A stretch of 64,000 nt of DNA from Labrys monachus. GTDB lineage: Bacteria; Pseudomonadota; Alphaproteobacteria; Rhizobiales; Labraceae. A program made the translations under genes and the position numbers. Position 1 is the stretch's first letter. The number at the start of each line of letters is the position of its first letter. The stretch spans positions 6,331,001-6,395,000 of the forward strand of contig NZ_JAUSVK010000001.1 of NCBI RefSeq assembly GCF_030814655.1, in the 5' to 3' direction. This document shows positions 26,583 through 38,103 of the stretch, piece after piece. The notes beneath the pieces are model-generated. The model was not told the origin of the DNA and searched no databases. It saw only the letters and a program-made list of their open reading frames with translations.

Positions 26583-28112
26583 TTGACCGACGTTCTGACC
26601 CATCAATGGACAGTCGACCTCCCCACCGAAAGCGCCACCGAAATCCTGGCGCGCGACCTCGCGCCCGCCCTGCACCCCAGCGACATCGTCACGCTCTCGG
26701 GCGATCTGGGCGCCGGCAAGACGGCTTTCGCGCGCGCGCTCGTGAGGCAGATCGCCGGCGATCCGGAACTGGAGGTCTCCAGCCCCACCTTCACGCTGAT
26801 CCAGCTCTACGACACCCCGGCCTTTCCCATCGTCCATGCCGATCTCTACCGCATCGGCCATCCGAGCGAGCTGGAGGAGCTGGGCTGGGACGAGGCGCCG
26901 GACGGCGCCCTCGTCCTGGTGGAATGGCCCGAACGGGCCGGCGAGGCGCTGCCGCCCGACCGCCTCGACATCCGCTTCGTCCATGCCGGCAAGAGCGACA
27001 CCGCCCGCCGCGCGACGCTGACCGGCATGGGCAAATGGGCCAAGCGGCTGCGCCGCATCGCCCAGATCGGCGATTTCCTCCGCACCGCCGGCTGGCAGGA
27101 CGCCACCCGCATCCACATCCAGGGCGACGCCTCCACGCGCAGCTACACCCGCCTCGTCCGCGGCAAGAACAGCGCCATCCTGATGAACTCGCCCACGCGG
27201 ACGGACCGCACGCCGGTCCGCTACGGCAAGACCTACAGCCAGATCGCGCATATCTCGCAGGATGTGAAGCCCTTCGTCGCCATGGCCCGCGGCCTCGGCG
27301 AACGCGGCTTCTCGGTGCCGCAGATCATCCGCGAGAACCTCCTGCACGGCCTGCTGCTGATCGAGGATCTCGGATCGATCTTCATCGCCGAAGAGGGTGC
27401 GCCGGTGCCGGAGCGCTACGGCGTGGCGATCGACCTCCTGGCGCAGCTGCACGCGATGGATCTGCCGGATACGCTGCCCGTCGCCCCGGGGATTTCGCAC
27501 AAGATCCCGCCCTTCGACCATGGCGCGCTCGACATCGAGGTCGAGTTGCTGCTCGACTGGTACCTGCCGATGATCGGCGCGCCCCAATTGTCGCAGCGCA
27601 ACCGCGACCATTTCATCGCGCTGTGGCGCGCCGCGCTGGCGCCAGCGCTCAGGGAGCCGAAGACCTGGCTGCTGCGCGACGTGCATTCCCCGAACCTGCT
27701 CTGGCTCGACCAGCGCGAGGGCATCCGCCGGGTCGGCCTGCTCGATTTCCAGGACGCGATGATCGGGCCGCCCGCCTATGACGTCGCCGCGCTCTGCCTC
27801 GACGCGCGGGTCACCGTACCGCAGACGCTGGAGCTCCAATTGCTGACGCGCTACGTCAAGGCGCGCAGGAGCGTCGACCCCTCCTTCGACCCGGCTGCTT
27901 TCGCGCAGACCTATGCGGCGATGGGCGCCCAGCGCAACACCAAGATCCTCGGCCTGTTCGCCCGCCTCGACCGGCGCGACGGCAAGCCGGCCTATCTGCA
28001 GCATCTGCCGCGCATACGCGCCTATCTCGACCGGATGCTCGCCCATCCCTCGCTGGCCGACTTGCGCACATGGTTCGAGACCTTCGTCTTCTCGGTCGAG
28101 GGGCGGCGGTGA
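26583..28112 (+). CDS. tsaE: Fused TsaE ATPase and AmgK-type sugar kinase
   Basis: The protein has 509 residues from a TTG at 26583, chosen because AAGGGG lies nine bases upstream and it gives the usual TsaE N-terminus; the frame is open to 26526. Residues about 1-150 are TsaE (P-loop SGDLGAGKTAFARA, then SSPTFTLIQ and DLYRI), needed for the t6A modification of tRNA. Residues about 165-509 are a phosphotransferase of the AmgK type (Brenner-like RDVHSPNLLWL, DFQDAMIGPPAYDVAAL), which phosphorylates MurNAc/GlcNAc at the anomeric carbon in cell-wall recycling. The fusion is known in Rhizobiales. It overlaps the next gene (GTGA). Confidence 0.9.
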   Translation: MTDVLTHQWTVDLPTESATEILARDLAPALHPSDIVTLSGDLGAGKTAFARALVRQIAGDPELEVSSPTFTLIQLYDTPAFPIVHADLYRIGHPSELEELGWDEAPDGALVLVEWPERAGEALPPDRLDIRFVHAGKSDTARRATLTGMGKWAKRLRRIAQIGDFLRTAGWQDATRIHIQGDASTRSYTRLVRGKNSAILMNSPTRTDRTPVRYGKTYSQIAHISQDVKPFVAMARGLGERGFSVPQIIRENLLHGLLLIEDLGSIFIAEEGAPVPERYGVAIDLLAQLHAMDLPDTLPVAPGISHKIPPFDHGALDIEVELLLDWYLPMIGAPQLSQRNRDHFIALWRAALAPALREPKTWLLRDVHSPNLLWLDQREGIRRVGLLDFQDAMIGPPAYDVAALCLDARVTVPQTLELQLLTRYVKARRSVDPSFDPAAFAQTYAAMGAQRNTKILGLFARLDRRDGKPAYLQHLPRIRAYLDRMLAHPSLADLRTWFETFVFSVEGRR

Positions 28113-28867
28113 CGCGGCCGGCCTCCCCTGCGGGGGGCGAAGGCGCCTCCCGCCCGTTCGCCACGGCCATGCTGCTGGCGGCCGGTATCGGCAGGCGCAT
28201 GCGGCCGCTCACCGAGACCCGCCCCAAGCCTCTCGTCGAAGTCGGCGGCAAGGCGCTGCTCGACCATGTCCTCGACCGTCTCCCGCCGGCGGGCGTCGAG
28301 ACGGCGGTGGTCAACGTCCATCATTTCGCCGGCCAGATGGAGGCCCATCTGGCGGCTCGCCGCACGCCGCGCATCCTGATCTCGGACGAACGCGACGGCC
28401 TGCTCGATTCCGGCGGCGGCGTCCGCCGAGCCCTGCCGATGCTGGGGCGCGAGCCCTTCATCGTGTGCAATTGCGACAGCTTCTGGATCGAAGGCCCGCG
28501 CTCCAATCTCGCGGCGATGACGGCGAACTGGGATCCGGCTCGGATGGACATCCTGATGCTGCTGGCGGCGACGGCGACCAGCGTCGGCTTCGAGGGCGCC
28601 GGGGACTACCACCTCGATCCGGGCGGCCGGCTGCGCCGCCGCCGCGAAGGCGAAGTGGTGCCCTTCGCCTATGCCGGGGTCCTGCTGATCAAGCCCGACC
28701 TCTTCGACGACATGCCCGCCGTCTTCTCGCTGAACCGCCTGTTCGATGCCGCCGAGGCGGCCGGGCGGCTGTTCGGGCGGCGCCTCGACGGCGTCTGGCT
28801 CCATGTCGGCACGCCGCAGGCGGTGCAGGAGGCCGAGCGGCGGATCGCTCTGTCCTCGATCCAATAG
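28109..28867 (+). CDS. murU: Nucleotidyltransferase, MurNAc-1-phosphate uridylyltransferase (MurU)-like
   Basis: The protein has 252 residues. The GTG start overlaps the stop of the preceding gene and has GAGGGG upstream. It has the sugar-nucleotidyltransferase fold: AMLLAAGIGRRMRPLTETRP (nucleotide loop), KPLVEVGGKALLDH, and the metal-binding NCDSFW. MurU makes UDP-MurNAc from MurNAc-1-phosphate, the step after AmgK, so the pair forms the anabolic peptidoglycan-recycling route. The coupled position next to the AmgK domain supports this over a mannose-1-phosphate guanylyltransferase. Confidence 0.82.
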   Translation: MTRPASPAGGEGASRPFATAMLLAAGIGRRMRPLTETRPKPLVEVGGKALLDHVLDRLPPAGVETAVVNVHHFAGQMEAHLAARRTPRILISDERDGLLDSGGGVRRALPMLGREPFIVCNCDSFWIEGPRSNLAAMTANWDPARMDILMLLAATATSVGFEGAGDYHLDPGGRLRRRREGEVVPFAYAGVLLIKPDLFDDMPAVFSLNRLFDAAEAAGRLFGRRLDGVWLHVGTPQAVQEAERRIALSSIQ

Positions 28868-28971
28868 AGCGGGGACGGAGCCGGCGACGGGCAGGGCGGC
28901 CCGGCGGTCCCGCACTGTTCCCATCCCGCCCGCGAACCGCTATGATGGCGCCCCGTTGCCGGAGCCGCTCC

Positions 28972-29589
28972 ATGCTCGATTCCGCCGCCCTGTCGGTCTA
29001 TGCCGCTACGCTGTTGGTGGCCGTCGCCCTGCCCGGTCCGGGCGTGGCGGCCCTGGTGGTGCAGGTCCTCGGCAAAGGCGCACGGCGCAGCCTCGCCTTT
29101 GCCGCCGGCATGACGCTGGGCGACGCCGTCTGGCTCAGCCTCGCGGTCGGCGGCCTCGCCGTGCTGGCGCAGAGCTTCCACGCCGTGTTCCTGGCGATCC
29201 GTTACGCAGGCGCGGCCTACCTCGTCTATCTCGCCTGGAAATTGTGGACCACCCCGCCGGCCGCGCTCGGCGTCGAGGCGAAGGGACAGGGCCAAAGGCC
29301 GTGGCGATCCTTCTTCGGCGGCCTGTCGATGTCGCTGGGCAACCCGAAGGTGATGATGTTCTACACGGCGCTCCTGCCCAACCTGCTCGATCTCGGCCGC
29401 ATCTCGCTCTCGAGCTATGCCGAACTGGTCACCGCGACCGAGATCGTCGTCGCCGCGGTGCTCGGCCTCTATGTCGTGCTCGCCGCCCGCGCCCGGACCC
29501 TTTTCACCAGCCCGCGCGCCATGCGGGTGCTCAACCGCGGCTGCAGCACCGCCATGGCCGGCGCAGCCGTCGCCGTCGTGGCCCGGTGA
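28972..29589 (+). CDS. LysE/RhtB family amino-acid exporter
   Basis: The protein has 205 residues; GGAG seven bases upstream of the ATG. It has about six hydrophobic helices. The N-terminal VALPGPGVAALVVQVLGKGA (PGP motif) and the block SLGNPKVMMFYTALLP are family signatures. These inner-membrane proteins export amino acids or homoserine lactones; the substrate cannot be read from sequence. It lies 104 bases after murU and may be read through from that operon. The gap before gyrB (29590-29711) is AT-rich and probably holds the gyrB promoter. Confidence 0.87.
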   Translation: MLDSAALSVYAATLLVAVALPGPGVAALVVQVLGKGARRSLAFAAGMTLGDAVWLSLAVGGLAVLAQSFHAVFLAIRYAGAAYLVYLAWKLWTTPPAALGVEAKGQGQRPWRSFFGGLSMSLGNPKVMMFYTALLPNLLDLGRISLSSYAELVTATEIVVAAVLGLYVVLAARARTLFTSPRAMRVLNRGCSTAMAGAAVAVVAR

Positions 29590-29669
29590 GCGGATCACAA
29601 ACGCGGCGCGGTGCCCCGAATCACGGATAAATATCTGAAAAATAACAAAAATATGCCGATTTGGCATGA

Positions 29670-32153
<2,484 letters not shown>

Positions 32154-32243
32154 CAGGGCACGCCGCCGCGGCAGCCGGCTTTCGTCGGCGGTCGCCGATG
32201 CGCTTTGCGCTTCGCTCCAGCCGGAGCGGCGAACCCGGCGAGG

Positions 32244-32963
32244 CTACACCGCCTCCTGGCGGTCCCTGCCCGTCGCCGGGATGGCGGCGCCGGTGACGAC
32301 GGCGGCCTCCGGCGAGACGAGGAAGGCGATCAGGCGGGCGATCGATCGAGGCGATACCCAGTCGTCGGTGTTGGCGTCGGGCATGGCGGCCCGGTTCTGG
32401 GGCGTGTCGATGATGCTGGGCAGGATGCAGTTGGCGGTGATGCCGTCGGCGCGGCATTCTTCGGCAATGCTTTCCGTCAGCCGGATGACGGCGGCCTTCG
32501 ACGCGGCATAGGCGGCCAGCCCCGCCGGCGCCTTCAGGCCTGCACCGGCGGCGATATGGACGATGCGGCCGTAGCGGGCCGCCTTCATGCCCGGCAGCAC
32601 CGCCGCGCTGATGGCGAGGGCGGTGCGGGCATTCATCGTCATCATGGCGTCCCATTGCCCGAGCGCCTTGGCGAAGGGGCCGAACTGGAAGCCTCCCACG
32701 GTGTTGACGAGCCCGCAGACGCCGCCGAAACGCGCTGTCGCCTGCGCGACGACCGCCGCGCAGGCATCCGCATCGGTCAGGTCCGTACCGGCGATCGGGA
32801 GAACCTCGACCGTCGCGGGAAAGCCGGCAGCCAGGCGTTCGAGCTTGTCGGCCGAGCGGTCCAGGCACACCAGCCTGGCGTTGCCGCGCGCAAGCTCCAG
32901 CGCGACGGCGCTGCCGAGATTGCCCGCCGCGCCGGTGATCATGATGGCCTTGCGATCGTCCAT
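32244..32963 (-). CDS. SDR-family protein lacking the catalytic serine
   Basis: The protein has 239 residues; GAGGAGAG eight bases upstream of the ATG. The cofactor loop TGAAGNLGSAVA is intact. NTVGGF stands where NNAG is usual, and YAASK is present. Thirteen residues before the Tyr, where classical SDRs have the catalytic Ser, the sequence HIAAGAG gives Ala. The end TGAAIPATG replaces the usual VDGG. It may be a reductase with altered chemistry or a non-catalytic binding protein. It is convergent with gyrB and has no obvious pathway neighbours. Confidence 0.82.
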   Translation of the reverse strand: MDDRKAIMITGAAGNLGSAVALELARGNARLVCLDRSADKLERLAAGFPATVEVLPIAGTDLTDADACAAVVAQATARFGGVCGLVNTVGGFQFGPFAKALGQWDAMMTMNARTALAISAAVLPGMKAARYGRIVHIAAGAGLKAPAGLAAYAASKAAVIRLTESIAEECRADGITANCILPSIIDTPQNRAAMPDANTDDWVSPRSIARLIAFLVSPEAAVVTGAAIPATGRDRQEAV

Positions 32964-33066
32964 GCTGTCGCTCTCCTCGATCAGGCGGCGGGCCCCGCCG
33001 CGAATTTCGGGCCATGCCCGATCGTTTCAAACCCCCGTCACAACGGCGCCGCCGCCGGGGCCTGTT

Positions 33067-33741
33067 CTATCCGGCAGCCGGCTCGTTCAGCTCCGCCGAG
33101 ACCTGCCGGATGGCGCGGGCGAGCAGATCGGCAGGCTGGGCGCCCGACAGGGCATATTTGGCGGCGAAGACAAAGGTGGGAACCCCGTCGATGCCTTGCG
33201 CCGAAGCCGCCCCCGCCGCTGCCGAGACGGCGTCCGCGTCCTCATCCGTCGCGAGGCGGCCACGGACGCTGCCGGGATCCATGCCACAATCGGCCGCCGC
33301 CTGCACCAGCACATCGGTGTCGCCGAGGTCGCCGCCCTCCGCGAAGAAAAGCTCCATCAGGCGCCGTTTCATCGGGCTCGACCTGTCGCCGGCAGGGTCG
33401 GTCCCGGCCCAGTGAATCAGCCGATGGCTGTCGAGCGTGTTGGGCTGGCGGCGGATGAGGTCCGGGCGATAGGGAAGGCCCTCGGCCTCGGCGATCGCGA
33501 CGAGCTGCTGCGACCGCGCCTTGTAGGCCTCGAGCGAACCGAAGCGCGCCTCGATGAAGTCCTGCCGGTCCATCCCCTCGCGCGGCAGGTCGGGCTGGAG
33601 GAAGAAGGGGCGCCAATGCAGCTCGACGGGGATATCGGCCACGGCCGCCAGAGCATCGTCCAGGCGCTTCCTGCCGACATAGCACCAGGGGCAGACGACA
33701 TCGGAAAAAATATCGATCCGGAGGGGTTGGGTGGTGTTCAT
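33067..33741 (-). CDS. DsbA-family oxidoreductase (FrnE-like)
   Basis: The protein has 224 residues from the ATG at 33741 (AGGA upstream). The thioredoxin-fold active site is SDVVCPWCYVGRK near the N-terminus, and the cis-Pro loop is GIDGVPTFVF. The long helical insert between them is typical of the cytoplasmic FrnE/DSBA-like branch. There is no signal peptide, so it acts in the cytoplasm. It probably catalyses thiol-disulfide exchange or glutathione-type isomerisation. It lies 103 bases upstream of the SDR on the same strand. Confidence 0.87.
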   Translation of the reverse strand: MNTTQPLRIDIFSDVVCPWCYVGRKRLDDALAAVADIPVELHWRPFFLQPDLPREGMDRQDFIEARFGSLEAYKARSQQLVAIAEAEGLPYRPDLIRRQPNTLDSHRLIHWAGTDPAGDRSSPMKRRLMELFFAEGGDLGDTDVLVQAAADCGMDPGSVRGRLATDEDADAVSAAAGAASAQGIDGVPTFVFAAKYALSGAQPADLLARAIRQVSAELNEPAAG

Positions 33742-33851
33742 CGGGCCAATCCTGCCAAAGGCGCCTGTCCAAGGCCGCACGCGCGACATTTGCGGCTTCC
33801 CCTCACCCTTGCGGACAGGGATTGAAGGATAGCCGGGTTCGAGCGGGAGTC

Positions 33852-33878
33852 ATAGATCGTTGCGCCGCGGCGATCTAT
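33852..33878. promoter_or_regulatory. Inverted repeat in divergent gap
   Basis: ATAGATCG (33852-33859) pairs perfectly with CGATCTAT (33871-33878) around an 11-base GC-rich centre. It lies in the gap between the DsbA-like gene and the VOC gene. It could be an operator or a leader hairpin of the VOC transcript. Confidence 0.4.
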
Positions 33879-33958
33879 CTCCGTGATCGGAGGCCCTTCC
33901 GGTGCCGGCTGAACGAGGCGGCACCGGCGCGCCGCGATGCCGATGAGAGGATTACAAG

Positions 33959-34357
33959 ATGACCCTGGAAGATCATATCCCCACGCTGCGCGTGGCCCGG
34001 CCGAGCGACGATCTGGACCGCCTGCTGCCTTTCTATCGGGACGGGCTGGGCCTGAGCGTGCTCTATCGCTTCGAGGACCATCAAGGGTTCGACGGCGTGA
34101 TGTTGGGTCGCGAGGGCGCGCCCTATCATTTCGAGTTCACCAGGGCGCGCGGCCATGCGGCCGGCAGGGCGCCGACGCAGGACAACCTGCTGGTCTTCTA
34201 CCTGCCTCGACGCCCTGTGTGGCAGGCCGCCGCCGACCGGATGCGTGCCGCCGGCTTCGCGCCCGTCGCGGCTTTCAACCCCTACTGGGATCGCGACGGC
34301 GTCACCTTCGAAGATCCCGACGGATATCGCATCGTCTTCCAGCACGGCGCCTGGTGA
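33959..34357 (+). CDS. VOC-family protein (glyoxalase/bleomycin-resistance fold)
   Basis: The protein has 132 residues; GAGAGG about eight bases before the ATG. One pair of beta-alpha-beta-beta-beta modules: LRVARPSDDLDRLLPFYRDG starts the first, and the second ends with GVTFEDPDGYRIVFQ, the usual VOC signature. Putative metal ligands are near HFEF and the Glu of FEDPDG. Members include glyoxalases, dioxygenases and resistance proteins; the substrate is not predictable. It stands alone in this strand. Confidence 0.85.
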   Translation: MTLEDHIPTLRVARPSDDLDRLLPFYRDGLGLSVLYRFEDHQGFDGVMLGREGAPYHFEFTRARGHAAGRAPTQDNLLVFYLPRRPVWQAAADRMRAAGFAPVAAFNPYWDRDGVTFEDPDGYRIVFQHGAW

Positions 34358-34474
34358 CCTGACCGTCGACGAGTTTCGGTCGACAATCGGAAGGCGGCGA
34401 GCCCATAGCACCAGCTTTGCCGGGCAAGGCACCTACTGGCTGGTCCGCAGCCTGCCGTTCAGCCTCGACGTCTC

Positions 34475-35083
34475 CTACGCCGCGGCCATGCCTTCCTCGC
34501 GCAAGGCGCGCTGGACGCTCGGACGGGCGGCGATACGGTCACGATAGGCGTCGAGCACGGGCCAGGCCCGGAAATCGATATCGAAAGACCCGGCCCAGCC
34601 GGTGACGACATAGGCATAGGCATCCGCCACCGTGAACGCTTCACCCATCAGGAACGGCTTTTCGCCGATCATATCCTGCAGCAGGCCGAGATTGCGGCGA
34701 AGCACGCCGAGGAGCACGGATTTGTGATCCGGGGCGATCTCGGCGTGGAAGAGGGGCGAAAGGCCGCGATGCAGTTCCGCCGTGATGAAGCTGAGCGTCT
34801 CCACCATGCGCCAGCGCGGCAGGCCCCCGGCCGGGAAGGGCAGCCGCTCGGGAGCCAGGGACGCGATGCAATGGAGGATGGCCTGGGTCTCGGTCAGAAT
34901 CTCGCCGTCGATCTCGATGGCGGGAACCTTGCCTTTGGGGTTGACGGCAGCATAGTCGCCGCCCTCGAAGACATGGCCCCTGCCACGGCGCTCGACCCTG
35001 ACGAGCTCGACATCGAGCCCCGCCTCCAGCGCGGCGATGTGGACCGCGAGGGCGCAGGTGTCGGGAATATAGAAGAGTTTCAT
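34475..35083 (-). CDS. Glutathione S-transferase family protein
   Basis: The protein has 202 residues from the ATG at 35083. The N-terminal thioredoxin-like domain MKLFYIPDTCALAVHIA has the Cys position used by bacterial beta-class GSTs. VPAIEIDGEILTETQAI gives the cis-Pro and the Glu/Thr glutathione contacts. The C-terminal helical domain contains FLMGEAFTVADAYAYVV. It follows the class II aldolase gene by 52 bases on the same strand, so it is probably the last gene of the operon that begins with the dioxygenase at 37027. Confidence 0.87.
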   Translation of the reverse strand: MKLFYIPDTCALAVHIAALEAGLDVELVRVERRGRGHVFEGGDYAAVNPKGKVPAIEIDGEILTETQAILHCIASLAPERLPFPAGGLPRWRMVETLSFITAELHRGLSPLFHAEIAPDHKSVLLGVLRRNLGLLQDMIGEKPFLMGEAFTVADAYAYVVTGWAGSFDIDFRAWPVLDAYRDRIAARPSVQRALREEGMAAA

Positions 35084-35135
35084 GCGGCGAGGATCCGTGG
35101 CCGGCCGGGGAATCCGGGGAGGGTGCACCGGGCGG

Positions 35136-35900
35136 TCAGTCCCGGTAGGACGGATCCTGCCGGTCCAGCATGGCCTTGAGCTGCTCGAAATGGGCGAAGG
35201 CCATGTCGTTATAGGCCCGCCATCCTTCGGCGGTCTTCGCGGCGACCGCATCCGACATGACGTTGAGCTCCTGCCCGCTGGCATAGGCCAGCATCAGCGT
35301 CTTGCTGGCACGCTCGAAGAAATAGAGATGCTCGAACGCTTCGGCCACCGTCGCGGCGGTGACGGTCACGCCGTGATTGCCCATCAGCAGGACCTGGTGG
35401 GTGCCGAACGCCTCGGCCAGCCTGATGCCCTCCTCGGCCTCGTCCGCAAGGCCGGAAAAGCCGAGATCCACGCCGACGAGGCCGAAGAAGCGCGCGGTAT
35501 TCTGGTCGACCGGCTTCATCGCCGGATCCTTCAGCGACGCCAGGGCGGTCGCGTAGGGCGGATGGCAGTGCAGAAGCACGCGCGCCGCCGGCATCCGCGC
35601 ATGGATGGTGCCGTGGATGCACCAGGCGGAGGCATCGGGCGCGTTCGGACGCCTCATCGTTTCGGCATCGCCGGCATCGAGGAGCAGCAGGTCGCTCGCC
35701 CGGATGGTCGAAAAATGCTTCCAGCGCGGATTCATCAGGAAACGCCCGCCATCCGCCGACAGCGCCACACTGAAGTGGTTGCCGACGGATTCGTGCCAGT
35801 CGAAGCCGGCCGCGAGGCGGAACGCCGCGGCGAGATCGACGCGCAGGGCCCATTCGTCGGCATGGATCGCCGACGCGGAAATCGGGGTGGCGATGTTCAT
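35136..35900 (-). CDS. Class II aldolase/adducin-family protein
   Basis: The protein has 254 residues; the ATG overlaps the stop of the upstream dioxygenase gene (ATGA), so translation is coupled. The zinc-binding motif LLHCHPPYATAL and the later GNHGVTVTAATVAEAFEHLY are typical of class II aldolases, such as fuculose-phosphate aldolase and related decarboxylases. N-terminal GNHFSVALSADGGRFLMNP is the substrate-phosphate loop region, here without a clear phosphate motif. It may cleave or decarboxylate the product of the neighbouring dioxygenase, but this is inference. Confidence 0.87.
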   Translation of the reverse strand: MNIATPISASAIHADEWALRVDLAAAFRLAAGFDWHESVGNHFSVALSADGGRFLMNPRWKHFSTIRASDLLLLDAGDAETMRRPNAPDASAWCIHGTIHARMPAARVLLHCHPPYATALASLKDPAMKPVDQNTARFFGLVGVDLGFSGLADEAEEGIRLAEAFGTHQVLLMGNHGVTVTAATVAEAFEHLYFFERASKTLMLAYASGQELNVMSDAVAAKTAEGWRAYNDMAFAHFEQLKAMLDRQDPSYRD

Positions 35901-37027
35901 TTGAAGCGTCCCTGCGTCACGAGGGCGCGATAGGTGCTGCGCATCTCGCCGCGATCGGTGTAGCAGCCGCGAAGGTGCCGGTCGCCGCTCTCGGCGGTGT
36001 AGGCCTCGCGGCCATGCACGATGCGGTGATTGTCGAACACGATGCACTCGCCGGCGCCGAGCCGGAAGCGCATGAGATATTTGTCGGCCTGCAGCAGGCG
36101 GCCGAAGCGGCAGAAGGCGGGATAATATCTGTCGAGGAAGGTCTGCGGGAGGTCGAAGACATCCGCCATGTGCTGGCTGATCGTCACCCCCGACACTTCG
36201 CCATGGTCGTCGAGCTCGATGACGCGCTGGCGCGAGCGCATGTCGTAATCGTCGTGCTCGCAGTAATAGGGAATGGAGGTCTCCGACAGGAGGGCGAAAT
36301 CGTCCGGATGCTCGCGGCGCAGGTCCGCCGCCGCCGCCGCGCCGTCGAGGAAGAGGCTGGAGCCGCCGGCCACGCTGTTGGCGCGGCAATGCAGGAACTG
36401 CACGCCGGGCGCGAAATCCTCGGCCGGCGTATCGGTATGGAGTTCGAGCGCCTTGGCGGTATAAGCGAGGTTGGTCGGCTTGATATGGGTCCTGACGTCG
36501 AAATATTCGCCGAAGAAGGTCGGCCGGACATGGCCGATGAGCCTGGCGGTCTGCGTCAGCCCTTCGTCGCTGTCGGGCATGTCGGTCAGAATCGCGACGC
36601 CCTCGACGAGCATGGCCTCCAGCCATCGGGCGACCTGCGCTTTGTCGGCCATCAGCGCCGGCTGCGAAAACCGGGCGATGTCGGGATAGTGGCCGCCATA
36701 CCACAGGCGCCGCGGCAGGTCGGCCGGATCGGACCGCGGCGTCCCCTGCGCATAGGAGGCGAGCCATTCGAGAGCGTGCCGCGTGACATGGCCGTCACCC
36801 CGCCACAGGATTTCCAACGCGCCGTCGACGAGATGGGCGCGTTCCGGCACCGGCCGCTGCGACAGCGAGAAGATGTCGTAGGTCCGCTCGCGGGTCTGCG
36901 GGTCGAACGAGGTCGGACAATTGTCCCGCAGCCAGTAATAGTTGAAATAGGCCGATGCGCCATTGCCGAGGGGGGTCGTCAGACCGTTCTCGCCCAGTTC
37001 GACCGCATTCGAAAAAGAGCCGTCCAT
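35897..37027 (-). CDS. Gamma-butyrobetaine hydroxylase-like 2-oxoglutarate/Fe(II) dioxygenase
   Basis: The protein has 376 residues from the ATG at 37027. The N-terminal domain (YFNYYWLRDNCPTSFDPQTR) is the small DUF971-like domain found in gamma-butyrobetaine dioxygenases. The TauD-type domain holds the Fe(II) ligands His-x-Asp in ELHTDTPAEDF and the distal His with the 2-oxoglutarate Arg in NHRIVHGREAY. The family hydroxylates gamma-butyrobetaine to carnitine, or trimethyllysine in eukaryotes. Pairing with a class II aldolase recalls trimethyllysine-to-carnitine chemistry, where hydroxylation is followed by aldol cleavage. The real substrate is open. Expression is probably under the divergent LysR gene. 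Confidence 0.85.
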   Translation of the reverse strand: MDGSFSNAVELGENGLTTPLGNGASAYFNYYWLRDNCPTSFDPQTRERTYDIFSLSQRPVPERAHLVDGALEILWRGDGHVTRHALEWLASYAQGTPRSDPADLPRRLWYGGHYPDIARFSQPALMADKAQVARWLEAMLVEGVAILTDMPDSDEGLTQTARLIGHVRPTFFGEYFDVRTHIKPTNLAYTAKALELHTDTPAEDFAPGVQFLHCRANSVAGGSSLFLDGAAAAADLRREHPDDFALLSETSIPYYCEHDDYDMRSRQRVIELDDHGEVSGVTISQHMADVFDLPQTFLDRYYPAFCRFGRLLQADKYLMRFRLGAGECIVFDNHRIVHGREAYTAESGDRHLRGCYTDRGEMRSTYRALVTQGRFK

Positions 37028-37182
37028 GTCCTCGCCATCCTTAATTGCCGGCTTATGCCGGGCCTTGCCTCGCCCATGAAGGGAAAGGCGACGCAGCCGC
37101 ATCATGAGACCGGAAGCCCGCTTCATCCTGAATTAAACCTTGTCCGGGCTGGATCGGAAGCCTTATAAAAATGAATGTAGCT

Positions 37183-37196
37183 TAAGCCAGAGCTTA
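37183..37196. promoter_or_regulatory. LysR-type inverted repeat
   Basis: TTAAGC/GCTTA dyad (TAAGC-CAGA-GCTTA) just before the LysR GTG start, in the 173-base divergent gap. T-N12-A spacing fits a LysR recognition site, and its position suggests autoregulation plus control of the dioxygenase operon. Confidence 0.5.
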
Positions 37197-37200
37197 TGAT

Positions 37201-38103
37201 GTGACGCTTCCGCCGCTGCGCCTCCTCACCGTGTTCGATACCGTCGTGCGGCGCGGCGGCATCCGCCAGGCCTCGGCCGCGCTCAACGTCTCCCAGCCTG
37301 CCGTCAGCCAGTCCCTGCGCCAGCTCGAGGATCATCTGGGCGCCCGGCTGCTCGACCGCAGCGTCCGGCCGGCGGTACTCACCGAGGCCGGCCTGCTGCT
37401 GCACCGGGCGACGGTCGAGGGCCTCGGGCGCATCGCCGAGGCGGTGGAGGAGATCGGGCGGCTCGGCACGCGCACGGCCGATGCCGCGACGATCGCCTGT
37501 TCGGTGGGATTTGCGACCTATTGGCTGATGCCGCGTCTGGCCGGCTTCTACGACCGCCATCCGGACATGGCGGTCAATGTGATGACGACCCAGCACGGCG
37601 CTCCGCAGCTCACCGCCGGCGTCGATATCGCCGTCCGCTACGGCGACGGCAGCTGGACCGACGGGCGTGTCCAGCTCCTGTTCGCCGAACGGATCGATCC
37701 GGTCTGCAGCCCGGAACTCGCCGCCCGGCTGCGGAACGCCGGCAGCGGCATCGCCGACGCCACGCTCCTCCATGTCGATGTCGACGATGAAAGCTGGGTG
37801 CGCTGGAGCCGCTATCTGCGCGGCGCCGGGCTCCCCCCCAACCGGCGGGCCGGCCTCCATTTCACCAATTACGTGCAGGCGACGCAGGCCGCCCTCGGCG
37901 GCCTCGGCATCATGCTCGGCTGGCGGTCGATCACGGGCGACCTCGTCCGGGAGGGAAGGCTGGTGCCCTTCCTCGACGCTCCCATGGTGCCGCCGGACGG
38001 CTTCCATCTCGTGACGTCCCCGCGCCCCCGCTCGGCTGCGACATGCCAGGCCGTCGGCGCCTGGCTCGTCGAGGCCGCGGCGCCGGCCCCGCCCGACGCC
38101 TGA
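37201..38103 (+). CDS. LysR-family transcriptional regulator
   Basis: The protein has 300 residues from a GTG. N-terminal helix-turn-helix GIRQASAALNVSQPAVSQSL, then the linker helix, and a periplasmic-binding-like effector domain (CSVGFATYWLMPRLAGFYDR). The core resembles the GcvA-like branch. It is divergent from the dioxygenase-aldolase-GST operon with a dyad in between, so it is the likely activator or repressor of that operon. The effector could be the betaine-like substrate. Confidence 0.9.
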   Translation: MTLPPLRLLTVFDTVVRRGGIRQASAALNVSQPAVSQSLRQLEDHLGARLLDRSVRPAVLTEAGLLLHRATVEGLGRIAEAVEEIGRLGTRTADAATIACSVGFATYWLMPRLAGFYDRHPDMAVNVMTTQHGAPQLTAGVDIAVRYGDGSWTDGRVQLLFAERIDPVCSPELAARLRNAGSGIADATLLHVDVDDESWVRWSRYLRGAGLPPNRRAGLHFTNYVQATQAALGGLGIMLGWRSITGDLVREGRLVPFLDAPMVPPDGFHLVTSPRPRSAATCQAVGAWLVEAAAPAPPDA

